This document shows, piece after piece, positions 19,410 to 29,160 of a stretch of DNA of 64,000 nucleotides. Position numbers and translations under genes: made by a program. Within the stretch, counting starts at the first letter, position 1. Each line of letters opens with the position of its first letter. The notes below the pieces were generated by a model that worked only from the letters and a program-made list of their open reading frames with translations, did no database searches and was not told the DNA's origin. This DNA comes from Fen-1301 sp963786395 (GTDB lineage Bacteria; Bacteroidota; Ignavibacteria; Ignavibacteriales; Ignavibacteriaceae): the NCBI GenBank assembly GCA_963786395.1, contig CAWAZD010000015.1, positions 62,001 through 126,000 on the forward strand. Direction: 5' to 3'.

Positions 19410-20477
19410 ATGCCCGAATTTTTTTATTTTTGGATTCATTTTAACCTGAAATCATTGAAAAGAAGGATTTTAATTGTACGGACAGACCGCGTGGGAGATG
19501 TTGTAATGATTACACCCATGATCAGGGAATTGAGGAAGAAATATCCTGACGCGTATATTGCCACTTTAACCCAGCCAAATACTGCAAATATTTTGGTGAA
19601 TAATCCTTATCTTGATAAGATTATTACGGATGATCTCACGAAAGAGAATTTCTATAAAGTAGTAAAGGAAATAAGAAGCGGAAAATTCACGGATGGTCTG
19701 ATGGTTTACCCGACTGCCAGAGCATCATACCAAATGCTTCTCGGAGGAGTAAAAAATCGTATTTGTGAGGGTCACAGACTTTATGAAGTTATCACGGGTA
19801 TGCGAAGTGTGGACAGGAATAATTATTCGCCGCTGAAACATGAAGCAGATTACTGCATGGACCTGGCAAGAAAGATCGGAGTTAAGACAGAAAATATTGA
19901 CCCGGAAATTTATGTTACTGATGGTGAAAGTAAAGAAGCATTTGAGTTTCTTAAAAAAGCAGGTGTAGAGAAAGAAGATTATAAATTAATTCTTCATACA
20001 GGAAGCCTTGGCTCGGCGCCGAACTGGAGCGAGCAAAAATATCTGGAATTAATCAAAGAGATAATGTTACTAAAAACACCCGGTATTAAAATTCTACTGA
20101 GTGCAATGGAAATGTCGGAGAAATTTATTAAAAGCGCAAAGGCATTGGACAACAAGAAAATAGTAAATATCTCGAAAGAGATTGGTGGGCTGCGAGAATT
20201 TATCAAAGTAATTTCCGTAGCTGATCTTGTAGTAGGCAACTCAACCGGTCCATTGCATATAGCAGATGCACTAAACAGGAAATGCATCGGGATAAATTGT
20301 CACAGACCAATGAACAGTGTTCAATACTGGGGGATAATAAATAAGAGATCGATAAATATTGAAGTGTCAAAAGAATATTGTGACAAAAACTGCAGTCCGG
20401 ATAATAAAACCTGTGCCTTCGAGAACGGAATAAGTATAGAGCAGGTTTTTGACGGAATAAAAACATTAATTAATTAA
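19410..20477 (+). CDS. Glycosyltransferase family 9 (heptosyltransferase-like)
   Basis: The 355-residue protein has the GT9 N-terminal signature RILIVRTDRVGDVVMITPMIR (two parts: RILIVRTDRVGDV, VMITPMI). The donor-binding half contains LILHTGSLGSAPNWSEQKY near 196 and DLVVGNSTGPLHIADAL near 272. GT9 enzymes add heptose or related sugars to lipopolysaccharide core on the cytoplasmic side. The ATG at 19410 follows AAGGAA. A C-terminal CDKNCSPDNKTC cluster is unusual for classic WaaF/WaaC. The stop and the next ATG are one base apart. Confidence 0.9.
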   Translation: MPEFFYFWIHFNLKSLKRRILIVRTDRVGDVVMITPMIRELRKKYPDAYIATLTQPNTANILVNNPYLDKIITDDLTKENFYKVVKEIRSGKFTDGLMVYPTARASYQMLLGGVKNRICEGHRLYEVITGMRSVDRNNYSPLKHEADYCMDLARKIGVKTENIDPEIYVTDGESKEAFEFLKKAGVEKEDYKLILHTGSLGSAPNWSEQKYLELIKEIMLLKTPGIKILLSAMEMSEKFIKSAKALDNKKIVNISKEIGGLREFIKVISVADLVVGNSTGPLHIADALNRKCIGINCHRPMNSVQYWGIINKRSINIEVSKEYCDKNCSPDNKTCAFENGISIEQVFDGIKTLIN

Positions 20478-20478
20478 A

Positions 20479-21654
20479 ATGAAATTGGAAGAATTGAATA
20501 TACCGAAGTGTAAAAAGTTTTCAGGGTACAAGCCATGTTACTCCTACCAGAAATGTCTTGAAAATGGTTGTCAGGACGATATACCTGAAAACAGGATGGG
20601 AGTTAAAATATTATTTATTTCACTTGAAGCATTGGGAGCCGTACTTGACAATACAGCAGTTCTGCCTGCAATTAAAAGGAAGTTTCCTGAAAGCACAATT
20701 AGTTGGCTGACAATGGAGAGCGCACAAAAGATACTTCACAACAATAAATTGATTGACCGGGTATTTATTTGGACTGATGAACACAGATTGATTTTGCGGA
20801 ACATTGAATTTGATTATGTGATGAATTCGGACAAGGCAGATTACGCCTGTGCTTTTACCAATGAAATTAAAGCAAAAAAGAAACTTGGTTTTGTTTTAAA
20901 TGAAGATGGAAAGATTGTTCCTGCCAATGAGGGAGCGGTTTACAGCTATATACTAGGGGTAAATGACCAGCTTAAGTTCAGGGATAACAAACGCACCGGT
21001 CTAGAGATATTGCATGAAGCTTTTGAACTTGAATATAAAATGGATGAATATTCATTTGAGCTGGATGAAGAAGAAAAGAGTTTTGTTGAATCGTATAAGA
21101 AAGAGATTAAATATGATCCATTAAAAACATATGTTGGGTTTAATACCGGATGTTCTACATTGTTCCCGAACAAGAAGATGACGATTGAACAGCATGTAAG
21201 ACTAATAAACGAACTTGCACAAGATGATGATAAAGTAATTGTACTTTTGGGAGGCCGCGAGGATACAGAAAGGAATGCTCAGATCATGAAGGCGATAGAT
21301 AAGAAGATAAAGCATAAAGTAATTTCGACTCCGACAACATTGGGGCTGCGTCGTGGGGCGTGTTTTATGGATATAAGCGATATTGTAATATCCGGGGATA
21401 GTTTCGGAATGCATATGGCGATTGCTTTAAGGAAGTATGTAATTGCGTGGTTCGGGTTATCATGCGCAGCTGAAATAGAATTATACAATAGAGGTGAAAA
21501 ACTTTTACCTGAAGGGCTTGGGTGTTCCCCTTGCTGGAAGAAAGTTTGCCCTTATAATCTTGAATGCATTCAGATGATAGACCTTGGCAGGATCACAGAA
21601 CTTGTAAGGGAATACACAGAAAATAAAAGTAAAAGAATTTTGGTTAAACAATAA
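20479..21654 (+). CDS. Cysteine-rich GT9-family glycosyltransferase
   Basis: The 391-residue paralogue of the preceding gene has GT9 features: ILFISLEALGAVLDNTAVLPAI near residues 45-66 (two segments) and DIVISGDSFGMHMAIALRK near 300. Four Cys lie in the first ~33 residues (PKCKKF, KPCYSY, QKCLEN, GCQDD) and further Cys near 350-365 (GCSPCWKKVCPYNLEC). They could bind a metal or form a structural lock. It is probably co-transcribed with the first GT9 gene and the aminotransferase. The acceptor and donor are unknown. Confidence 0.85.
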   Translation: MKLEELNIPKCKKFSGYKPCYSYQKCLENGCQDDIPENRMGVKILFISLEALGAVLDNTAVLPAIKRKFPESTISWLTMESAQKILHNNKLIDRVFIWTDEHRLILRNIEFDYVMNSDKADYACAFTNEIKAKKKLGFVLNEDGKIVPANEGAVYSYILGVNDQLKFRDNKRTGLEILHEAFELEYKMDEYSFELDEEEKSFVESYKKEIKYDPLKTYVGFNTGCSTLFPNKKMTIEQHVRLINELAQDDDKVIVLLGGREDTERNAQIMKAIDKKIKHKVISTPTTLGLRRGACFMDISDIVISGDSFGMHMAIALRKYVIAWFGLSCAAEIELYNRGEKLLPEGLGCSPCWKKVCPYNLECIQMIDLGRITELVREYTENKSKRILVKQ

Positions 21655-21672
21655 AAAAGTAAAGAGATTAAA

Positions 21673-22770
21673 ATGAGTGTAAGAATTCCAATCTACCAGC
21701 CATCCCTTGACGGGAATGAGAAAAAATATGTAAACGATTGTCTTGATACTACATGGATTTCATCCCGCGGTAAATATATCAATCTGTTTGAGGAGAAGTT
21801 CAGTGAGTATATCGGGATAAAACATTCTACTGCGGTTTGCAACGGTACTGTGGCGCTTCATCTTGCGTTGGTAACTCTTGGAATTGGCGAAGGAGATGAA
21901 GTAATTGTCCCATCATTTACATATATAGCATCTGTGAGCACGATTGTTTTTGCAGGAGGGAAACCCGTTTTTGTGGATTCACTTATGAGTTCATGGCAGA
22001 TGGATCCGGAGGATGTAAGAAGAAAAATTACTCCAAAGACAAAAGCCATAATGGCTGTACATATTTATGGACATCCATGCGAGATGAATGAACTGAAAAA
22101 AATAGCCGATGAGAACGGAATTTTTTTAATTGAAGATTGCGCTGAGGCGTTTGGTTCTTCGTTTGAGAATAAACATTGCGGTACGTTTGGTGATATTGCT
22201 ACTTTTAGTTTCTATGGAAACAAGACTATAACTACCGGTGAAGGCGGAATGGTGGTAACAAATGATGAGACTTTATATGACCGTGCATATCATCTAAAAA
22301 TGCATGGACTGGCAAAATACCGTCAATACTGGCATGACGTTCTGGGCTTTAATTACAGAATGACGAATATCTGCGCAGCTATAGGACTGGCGCAGCTTGA
22401 GCATGCGGATGAAAAAATTGCAAAGAAAAGAGAACTGAAGGAATGGTATGATAGGGCGCTTGCCGGGCTGCCGGTAAAACCTCATGGTGAACTTAAGAAT
22501 GTTTTTCATTCATACTGGATGTACTCGATTCTTGTTGACACTCCAAAGGAAAGAGAGGATTTGCGGAGTCACATGCAGGAAAGTGGAATTGAAACAAGAC
22601 CTTCATTTTATCCAGTTCATACGATGCCAATGTTTGCTCAGAAGTTCCAAAAATTGCCTGTGGCGGAGCATCTTGGGTGGTGTGGAATTAATCTTCCAAG
22701 CTGGCCGGGGTTAAAAAAGGAGCAAATACAGGAAATTGCTGGGACGATAAAGAAGTTTTATAAACTTTGA
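21673..22770 (+). CDS. DegT/DnrJ/EryC1/StrS sugar aminotransferase
   Basis: This 365-residue PLP enzyme transfers an amino group to a keto-sugar nucleotide. It has TAVCNGTVALHLAL near residues 54-67, EDCAEAFGS near 154 and the PLP Lys in FYGNKTITTGEGG near 184. The C-terminal segment HSYWMYSILVD is typical of perosamine/PseC-like members. Together with the two GT9 genes it suggests assembly of an amino-sugar-containing surface glycan. The exact sugar cannot be inferred. Confidence 0.92.
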   Translation: MSVRIPIYQPSLDGNEKKYVNDCLDTTWISSRGKYINLFEEKFSEYIGIKHSTAVCNGTVALHLALVTLGIGEGDEVIVPSFTYIASVSTIVFAGGKPVFVDSLMSSWQMDPEDVRRKITPKTKAIMAVHIYGHPCEMNELKKIADENGIFLIEDCAEAFGSSFENKHCGTFGDIATFSFYGNKTITTGEGGMVVTNDETLYDRAYHLKMHGLAKYRQYWHDVLGFNYRMTNICAAIGLAQLEHADEKIAKKRELKEWYDRALAGLPVKPHGELKNVFHSYWMYSILVDTPKEREDLRSHMQESGIETRPSFYPVHTMPMFAQKFQKLPVAEHLGWCGINLPSWPGLKKEQIQEIAGTIKKFYKL

Positions 22771-22960
22771 ATTTTGCAGAGGAATAATTTCTTAGGGAGA
22801 TGGCAAGCATGTTCAGAGGATCCAAGTTTAGGGGATCCAGGATATAAATACTTGACATATTGAAATAAATTTTATAGATTATTTAATGTAAAAGTGATCA
22901 AATATTAACGTTCTTGTATAAAATCAGTTCACAAATAACCTACCTATTTCAAAATTTCTT

Positions 22961-23000
22961 TACGCTGTTTTACGCTGTTTTACGCTTTTTACGCTAAAAC
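22961..23000. repeat. 10-bp tandem repeat (TACGCTGTTT)
   Basis: TACGCTGTTT occurs at 22961-22970 and 22971-22980, TACGCTTTTT at 22981-22990, and a shifted ACGCTAAAAC follows at 22991-23000. The period is close to one DNA helical turn, so all copies face the same side. Confidence 0.7.
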
Positions 23001-23217
23001 GGCCTCTTCTCCTTACCTTCTCCCGCTTTATCTCATACTTAACTCATAGTTAGGGGTAAACCGAGGATAATTTCAAGGAATATTTAGGTGGAAAAGGGAT
23101 GGATACCCACATCGGCGAGCTGCGTATTCACTATTCGCGGATAACAAAATGAGATTATAGGCAGCGACAAAGAAATTCCATTAAATGTGACGATAGGCAA
23201 TTTCTGAGAAGGGAGTT

Positions 23218-23243
23218 CTGCCGGGGAATGGTCCCGCCGGCAG
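23218..23243. terminator. GC-rich hairpin downstream of msrAB
   Basis: CTGCCGG (23218-23224) pairs with CCGGCAG (23237-23243). It lies 27 bases beyond the msrAB stop on the minus strand and stands out in the AT-rich spacer. There is no T-run, so it may be a Rho-independent remnant, an RNA-stabilising stem or a repeat. Confidence 0.35.
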
Positions 23244-23269
23244 CCCTGAAAGAAACTTAACTCTGGGGG

Positions 23270-24336
23270 TTATTTGAAGAGGTAGAGATATTCGGCATAG
23301 CCATCTTTTTGCATATCATCTTTTGGGATAAAGCGTAAAGAGGCGGAATTTATGCAATATCTTAAATGAGTTGGAGTTGGTCCATCATTAAAGACATGTC
23401 CAAGATGAGAATTGCCGAAACGGCTTCTTGTTTCAACTCTTTGCATTCCTGCGGAGTTGTCTTCTTTCTTTTCAATATACCGTGGATCAATTGGTTTACT
23501 AAAACTTGGCCAACCGCATTCAGAATCAAATTTATCTTTAGAACTAAACAATGGTTCACCGGAAACCACATCCACATAAATTCCTTCTTTATTGCTATTC
23601 CAGAATTCATTTTGGAATGGCTGTTCAGTTCCATTTTTCTGAGTTACCTTGTATTGAGCGTCAGTTAATTTGGATTTATCCTCAGCGGCTTTTTTATACT
23701 TTTCAATATTGGCATCGCCCCAGAGTCCCATAATAAAATTATCTCTTCCCGAGCCTTTCCTGTAGCTGTAATAATGATCCGGGTTTTTCTTATAATAATG
23801 CTGATGATAGTCTTCTGCAGGATAGAACTCAGTTAACTTTTCAATTTTAGTTACAATAGGTTTAGTAAAAATACCGGATTTATTTAGTCTTTCTTTTGAA
23901 TCTCGGCTACTTTTTTCTGAAGATCATCGGTATAAAATATTGCCGAAGTATATTGGGAACCTCTATCATAGAAAGAACCACCCGCGTCAGTCGGGTCAAA
24001 TTGTTTCCAGTAAACATCAAGAATTTCAGAGTAACTAATAATATTTGGGTCAAAGATTACTTCAACAGCCTCGATATGCCCAGTAGTTCCAGAACTGACC
24101 TGTTCATATGTTGGGTTTTTTACAGTTCCGCCGGTATAGCCGGAAATTACATCTTTAACACCATCGAGTTTTTCAAAGGGCGCATCCAGACACCAAAAGC
24201 AGCCGCCTCCAAATATCGCTTTATCCATTCCTTTTCCAATTATGGGAGAAGCCATAGCGTTTTTAACCTCCATATTTTTTGAACATCCAAAGAACATCAA
24301 TAAGCCTATCAGGCTTAGAATAAATTTAGTTTTCAT
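23270..24336 (-). CDS. msrAB: Exported MsrA-MsrB methionine sulfoxide reductase fusion (frame break)
   Basis: This lipoprotein repairs both methionine sulfoxide epimers outside the cytoplasm. A signal with lipobox MFFGC (Cys ~18) precedes MsrA with GGCFWC near residues 44-49. The frame stops at 23884. Adding one A at 23894-23897 gives KERLNKSGIF, a linker ending PAEDYHQHYY, and MsrB with CGWPSF and RYCINSASLRF. The corrected product is 355 residues. The four zinc-ligand Cys of many MsrB proteins are absent (YVDVVSGEPLF). Confidence 0.9.
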
Positions 24337-24430
24337 TATTTCCTCCGAAATATTTTCTGAGGCAAAGTTATAATTAGATTATCACGAAATTATCACAGAA
24401 TGATTACAATAAAATAACGAATAAGGTTTC

Positions 24431-25912
24431 TTAGATTTGTGTGGCAGGGTTCACAGGAATAGATATTAAAAAGGAGGAGCCTTTTGAAGGTTCGCTTTTA
24501 ACTTTGATTTCAAATTTATGCAGTTCAAGGATTCTTTTCACGATAGAAAGACCAAGACCTGCCCCGGTGTTCTTACCGGTGGATATTTTTTTAGCCTGGT
24601 AATAACGATCGAATATATTAGGGATATCTTCTTCTTTAATTCCAATTCCAGTATCGGAGATAATAGCAAGTAGACTATGGGCATATTTTCTTTTTAATAT
24701 TATTTTTACTTCTCCACCGGAGGGAGTAAATTTGATTGCGTTATCGATAAGATTTTGAAATACTTTTTCCATCATTCCAATATCAGCATTTATTCGCGGC
24801 AGATCTTCAGCCGCTTCAAGCAATAAGTTTATATTCTTTTCGTTAGCAGGCACTGTATTTTTTTGCTGGATATCCTGTAGAAGTTCACCGAGTGAAAATT
24901 CTTCTTTGTTGGGTATCGTTTCTTTTGATTCAAGTCGTGATAATTCAAAAAGTTCCTCAACAAGATTAAGCAGGCGGTCGGTACTCTTCATAATTATCTC
25001 AAGATAATTTTTCCTTTCATCGTACGATAGTCTGCTATCTTTCAATAGAATAGTTTCTACATAGCCTCTTATTATTGAAAGCGGAGTACGAAGATCATGG
25101 GAGACGTTAGCGACAAGAGTGCGCCGGTTTTCGTCCATGGTCTTGATTTCATTTATATTATTTACAATTGTATCAGCCATTTCGTTAAAAGAATCGGCAA
25201 ACAATTTCAGTTCCCCTTTATTTGTCATAGCAATTCTTGCTGTTGTATTTCCATTACGGAAGTCCTGTATTACTTTCACAATCCTGCGAATATTCCAAGT
25301 AATAATTCCAATAGCAAGGAAGCCTATAATTGCAGCCGTTATGAGGGCTATAATCATTGATCTGACACCGAGTCGGATGATATAACTTCCAAATACAAGT
25401 TGAGCGGCATTTTCATATTCCTGTCCGCCCAGTATAACATAAATGTAACCTTTGAATTTATTGTTTTCGGTTACGCGGGAAGCAGAGAAGGGTTTCATTT
25501 TCTCCGGATTCTTCGGGTCGGTGCCCATTAAAAAAGTCTCTGATTCTGAGGCGATAAATTTCTTTACAGGATCAAGTGGTACAGAAGATAATTTAACCAC
25601 CTGATTTGGGGCATAGTAGGTTAATATTTTTCCAGTAGTATCAAGCAGGTAAACCTCGATACTCGGATTTATTACCATTACATTATGGAATACGTTTCTC
25701 AGCGTTTGTGTATTAACAGAATCTCCTTTAAAGCATTCATTATCCGCCGCGATATGTGAAGCAATATTAAGATCGAGCTTCTGTCTGGTTTCCTCGAAAT
25801 ACATTTCGGCTGTGTTAACTGATATATAAATATAGACGGCTGAGATTATGATCAGAATAAAAAGGAATACAAATGATATTTGAAAAAAGAGTGAATTAAA
25901 TAATCTGTTCAT
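24431..25912 (-). CDS. Sensor histidine kinase
   Basis: The 493-residue membrane kinase has a first membrane segment (~8-30), a periplasmic sensor region (~31-175), a second segment (~178-203) and HAMP (~205-255). HisKA has SHDLRTPLS with phospho-acceptor His near 271, and HATPase has NLIDNAIKF, DTGIGI and GAGLGLSI. The signal is not recognisable. It overlaps the upstream response regulator gene by 17 bases, so the pair is translationally coupled. Confidence 0.94.
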   Translation of the reverse strand: MNRLFNSLFFQISFVFLFILIIISAVYIYISVNTAEMYFEETRQKLDLNIASHIAADNECFKGDSVNTQTLRNVFHNVMVINPSIEVYLLDTTGKILTYYAPNQVVKLSSVPLDPVKKFIASESETFLMGTDPKNPEKMKPFSASRVTENNKFKGYIYVILGGQEYENAAQLVFGSYIIRLGVRSMIIALITAAIIGFLAIGIITWNIRRIVKVIQDFRNGNTTARIAMTNKGELKLFADSFNEMADTIVNNINEIKTMDENRRTLVANVSHDLRTPLSIIRGYVETILLKDSRLSYDERKNYLEIIMKSTDRLLNLVEELFELSRLESKETIPNKEEFSLGELLQDIQQKNTVPANEKNINLLLEAAEDLPRINADIGMMEKVFQNLIDNAIKFTPSGGEVKIILKRKYAHSLLAIISDTGIGIKEEDIPNIFDRYYQAKKISTGKNTGAGLGLSIVKRILELHKFEIKVKSEPSKGSSFLISIPVNPATQI

Positions 25913-26594
25913 TGAACCTGTACCCTGTTCCCCAGTTAGTGATTATATATTGCGGTTCAGAAACATTCTTTTCGATTTTACTTCTTAGCCGGTTGATATG
26001 GGAATTTACAGTGTGCTCATAACCTTCATACTGGTAACCCCATATTTTATTCAGTAATCTTTCACGTGAGAAAACTTTGCCAGGGTTGGAAGCCAGCAAA
26101 TATAGAAGTTCATATTCTTTTGGTGTCAGTTCAATACGTTTACCATCAACAATCACCTTTCTGCCAGCAACATCTATTACAAGATTACCGGCGGTAATGT
26201 TTTTTTCTTTTTCCTGGGCGGGGTTAAAAGTGTCTACGCGGCGGAAGATTGCTTTAACCCGTGCAATGAATTCTCTTAAACTAAATGGTTTAGTAAGATA
26301 GTCATCCGCACCAGTTTCGAGCCCGAGAATTTTGTCAATTTCTTCGGATCTTGAAGTAAGCATAAGAATGGGGGTATTGATTCCGGCTTTCCTAATTTCT
26401 CTAAGGACTTCCAATCCATCAATACGCGGAAGAAGAATATCGAGAACGATAAAATCAAAAGTGCCGGACTGTGCAAATTTTAGTCCTGTTACTCCGTCGA
26501 AAGTTTTAGTTACAGAACATTCAAGATCCTTAAGGTGAATTTCCAGAAGGTCGGATATTTCTTTGTCGTCCTCTATAATTAAAACGTTTTTCAT
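25896..26594 (-). CDS. OmpR/PhoB-family response regulator
   Basis: The 232-residue protein has a receiver domain with the acidic pocket IIEDDKE and phospho-acceptor Asp in VLDILLPRIDG near residue 53. The Lys in YLTKPFSLREF lies near 104. A winged-helix DNA-binding domain (~130-228) has ELTPKEYELLYLLASNPG and VNSHINRLRSKIEKN. It is the partner of the downstream overlapping histidine kinase. The regulon is unknown. Confidence 0.95.
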   Translation of the reverse strand: MKNVLIIEDDKEISDLLEIHLKDLECSVTKTFDGVTGLKFAQSGTFDFIVLDILLPRIDGLEVLREIRKAGINTPILMLTSRSEEIDKILGLETGADDYLTKPFSLREFIARVKAIFRRVDTFNPAQEKEKNITAGNLVIDVAGRKVIVDGKRIELTPKEYELLYLLASNPGKVFSRERLLNKIWGYQYEGYEHTVNSHINRLRSKIEKNVSEPQYIITNWGTGYRFNEQII

Positions 26595-26783
26595 GCAATT
26601 TGAAAAATATTAATAAAAACAATAGAGGCAATTTATATGCCTTAATTAAAAGGAAATGTGTTTCTTATACAGGAGTAACGTAATCCATGATAGGGAATAT
26701 TAAAGAGAGACTTAAGGGCGACAGAAATTGCAAATTTGTATTTGTGTCGGACATACTGACGGTTAATAAATTGAGGACGGGAG

Positions 26784-28087
26784 CTAATTCTCAGGTGGAG
26801 TTCGGAGATTTACGACGGATTGGATGCCATCTACAATTTCTGGAATTATACCCTTCTGCATGTAGACGGGACGCATCAGTTTTTTTAGCAAGGGCAGTCT
26901 AGTGGCAAAAACAAGTCCGCCAATTATACACAAGACACCCCGATTAATACAGTTGTTGGAGCTCCAAATTTACTAGCAAGACTTCCGTCAATAAGGCTGC
27001 CAATTGGAGTAGTTCCCATGAATGCCATTGTATAATAACTCATTACTCGTCCTCTCATATGATCTTCAGTAACTGTCTGAAGGATTGTATTACATGATGC
27101 CATAGCAACCATCATCGAAACACCAGTAACAAGAAGCATGCATAGGGAAAAAGCAACATTTCTGGAAAAAGAAAATATTATAAGTCCGACACCAAAAGTA
27201 ATTGCCATAGTTGCGATAATGCGACCGAGTCCAAGGACTGATTTTCTGGAAGCAAGATATAATGCGCCTAAAAGGGCACCGACACCAATTGCACCGACAA
27301 GGAAGCCAAGAGTATGTGGACCTCCTTTTAATATTTCACGAGCGAATACCGGCATTAAAACTGTGTAAGGCATGCCGAGTAAACTCAACGTAGCAAGCAT
27401 TAAAAGTATAGTTCTGATAGGAACATATCCCCATGAATAGTTGAAGCCAGCTTTCAGGTCTAACAGTATGTGCCTTTCCTTAAATGGATGTTTTACATAG
27501 TTTATGTGCATAGCCAGCAGAGATATAATTACCGCAACATAGCTTACCCCGTTTAACAGAAAACAAATTCCCTCCCCAAATAAGGCAATAACGATACCTG
27601 CGATAGAAGGACCAACCAAACGAGCCGCATTAAACATAGATGAATTAAGAGCAATAGCATTGCTAAGGTCATTCCTGTCCTCAATCATTTCAATAACAAA
27701 AGCCTGTCGAGCAGGGATATCGAATCCATTAACCATTCCGATAAATATGTTTAGGAGAATAATTTCCCAGATTTGGACAGTTTGTGAAAGGACAAGGGCA
27801 GCAAGGATGAGCGCCTGCAACATTGAAAGGGTTTGTGTGATGACGATTACTCTATGTTTATTCCATCTATCAAGAAACACACCAGCAAAAGGAGAAATGA
27901 AGAATGTTGGTATCTGACTTGCGAATCCAACAAGGCCTAACATAAAAGCAGAATCAGTAATCCGGTAAACGAGCCAGCCCATTGCAATACTCTGCATCCA
28001 GGTTCCGATCAATGAAATCAACTGTCCTGAGAAGAAAAGTTTATAGTTGCGGTATTTTAATGCTCTTACAAGGTCTTTAATCTTCAT
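26784..28087 (-). CDS. MFS exporter, EntS-like (frame break)
   Basis: The 12-helix major facilitator protein begins MKIKDLVRALKYRNYKLFF and has FLDRWNKHRVIV near residue 75. It resembles enterobactin/macrolide-type exporters of the MFS_3 group. The frame stops at 26924. Adding one G at 26938-26941 gives IGGVLCIIGGLVFATRLPLL and extends it to 26784, for 434 residues. The small plus-strand open frame at 26687-26902 is only the complement of this tail. The substrate is unknown. Confidence 0.8.
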
Positions 28088-28167
28088 ATATAAAAATAAT
28101 TAGAACAATTAAGTTAAGAATTATGGGATAAAAATTTCGTGAATAAAGGAACAAATATAAAATGAGA

Positions 28168-29094
28168 TTAATTAATCATCCCGATATCATTAAGCCATTT
28201 AATGCAGGTATCAGGCCACGAAGAAACAGTCCCTTTATTTTTCCCAAGACCGAATCCATGTCCACCTTTCCGGTAAATATGAAGTTCTGCGGGAATATTA
28301 AGGTTTTTAAGGGAGGAAAAATAGTCGATACTATTTTGAACAGGGACAGTTTTGTCATCTTCGGCTGCAAAAATAAAGGCAGGCGGTGTATCTTTAGTAA
28401 CCTGGATTTCGTTAGAAAAATACTCTACAAGTTTAGGATCGGGATTTTTTCCAAGCAAGCATTTCTGTGAACCGGGATGAGTATATTTTTCATTCATTGT
28501 TATTACCGGATATGCGAGTACGGAAAAATCGGGTTTGGCACTAATAGAATCAGAGTCATAAACTTTATCATTAAAATGAGTACAAAGAGTTGCTGCGAGG
28601 TGTCCACCAGCAGAAAAGCCAAAGACACCGATCCTATTCGGATTGAGATTCCATTCATTTGCATGACGTCTGAGAATTCGCATAGTTTCCTGGACATCCT
28701 GAAGAGGGCCAATTGATTTGTTTTCCATAATGGTGTCGTTAGGAAGGCGATATTTCAAAATTACAGCAGTGATACCAAAATCGTTTAACCATCGGGCAAT
28801 TTCAGAGCCTTCATTATCAACAGCAAGTCTTATATATCCCCCGCCGGGGCAGATTACAGCGGCAGTACCCGTTGAATTCTTTTGGGGGAAATAGATTGTC
28901 ATTGTCGGGTTAGAAACCCTTGCAATTCTGATCTTTCCATTCTCTATTTTAATAGTGTCTTCATTTTTAAAGCTATCTGATTGTATTGCTCCTGGAATTT
29001 TACTTTTCCAGACATTCATTACTTTTGGTTGAGCATTCAGATTGGTGCTCATTAAAACTAGTAAGCTAAAGGTTAAGCATGATAATATCTTCAT
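28168..29094 (-). CDS. Exported alpha/beta hydrolase (acetyl esterase-like)
   Basis: The 308-residue protein has a signal peptide (~1-21, ending LNAQ). It shows an HGGG-like oxyanion element VICPGGGYIRLA, the nucleophile elbow GFSAGGH near residue 160, Asp in AAEDDKTVP and His in RKGGHGFGLG. It resembles BD-FAE/xylan acetylesterase-type enzymes that deacetylate plant polysaccharides. It is not adjacent to a glycan operon here, so the substrate is only suggested. Confidence 0.82.
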   Translation of the reverse strand: MKILSCLTFSLLVLMSTNLNAQPKVMNVWKSKIPGAIQSDSFKNEDTIKIENGKIRIARVSNPTMTIYFPQKNSTGTAAVICPGGGYIRLAVDNEGSEIARWLNDFGITAVILKYRLPNDTIMENKSIGPLQDVQETMRILRRHANEWNLNPNRIGVFGFSAGGHLAATLCTHFNDKVYDSDSISAKPDFSVLAYPVITMNEKYTHPGSQKCLLGKNPDPKLVEYFSNEIQVTKDTPPAFIFAAEDDKTVPVQNSIDYFSSLKNLNIPAELHIYRKGGHGFGLGKNKGTVSSWPDTCIKWLNDIGMIN

Positions 29095-29160
29095 TAGAGA
29101 TTACGATTATTTGTAAAAGCTAAAAATACTGAAAGTGAAGAGATTATCAGAATAATACTT

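Larger units (their letters stand above)
22771..23269. other. Gene-free intergenic region with repeats
   Basis: These 499 bases separate convergent genes and contain no convincing coding sequence. They hold GGATCC repeats near 22819 and 22834, a sigma70-like pair (TTGACA 22852-22857, TAGATT 22875-22880, 17-base spacer) with no gene downstream, a 10-bp tandem repeat at 22961-22990 and a GC-rich palindrome at 23218-23243. An orphan small RNA is possible but unproven. Confidence 0.45.

Noticed and set aside
23270..23731. Stand-alone msrB next to a separate msrA
   Set aside because: Restoring one A at 23894-23897 joins them through a normal linker into one MsrAB fusion.
26687..26902. A small plus-strand open frame with ATG
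   Set aside because: The opposite strand here encodes the C-terminal tail of the MFS exporter once one G is restored at 26938-26941.
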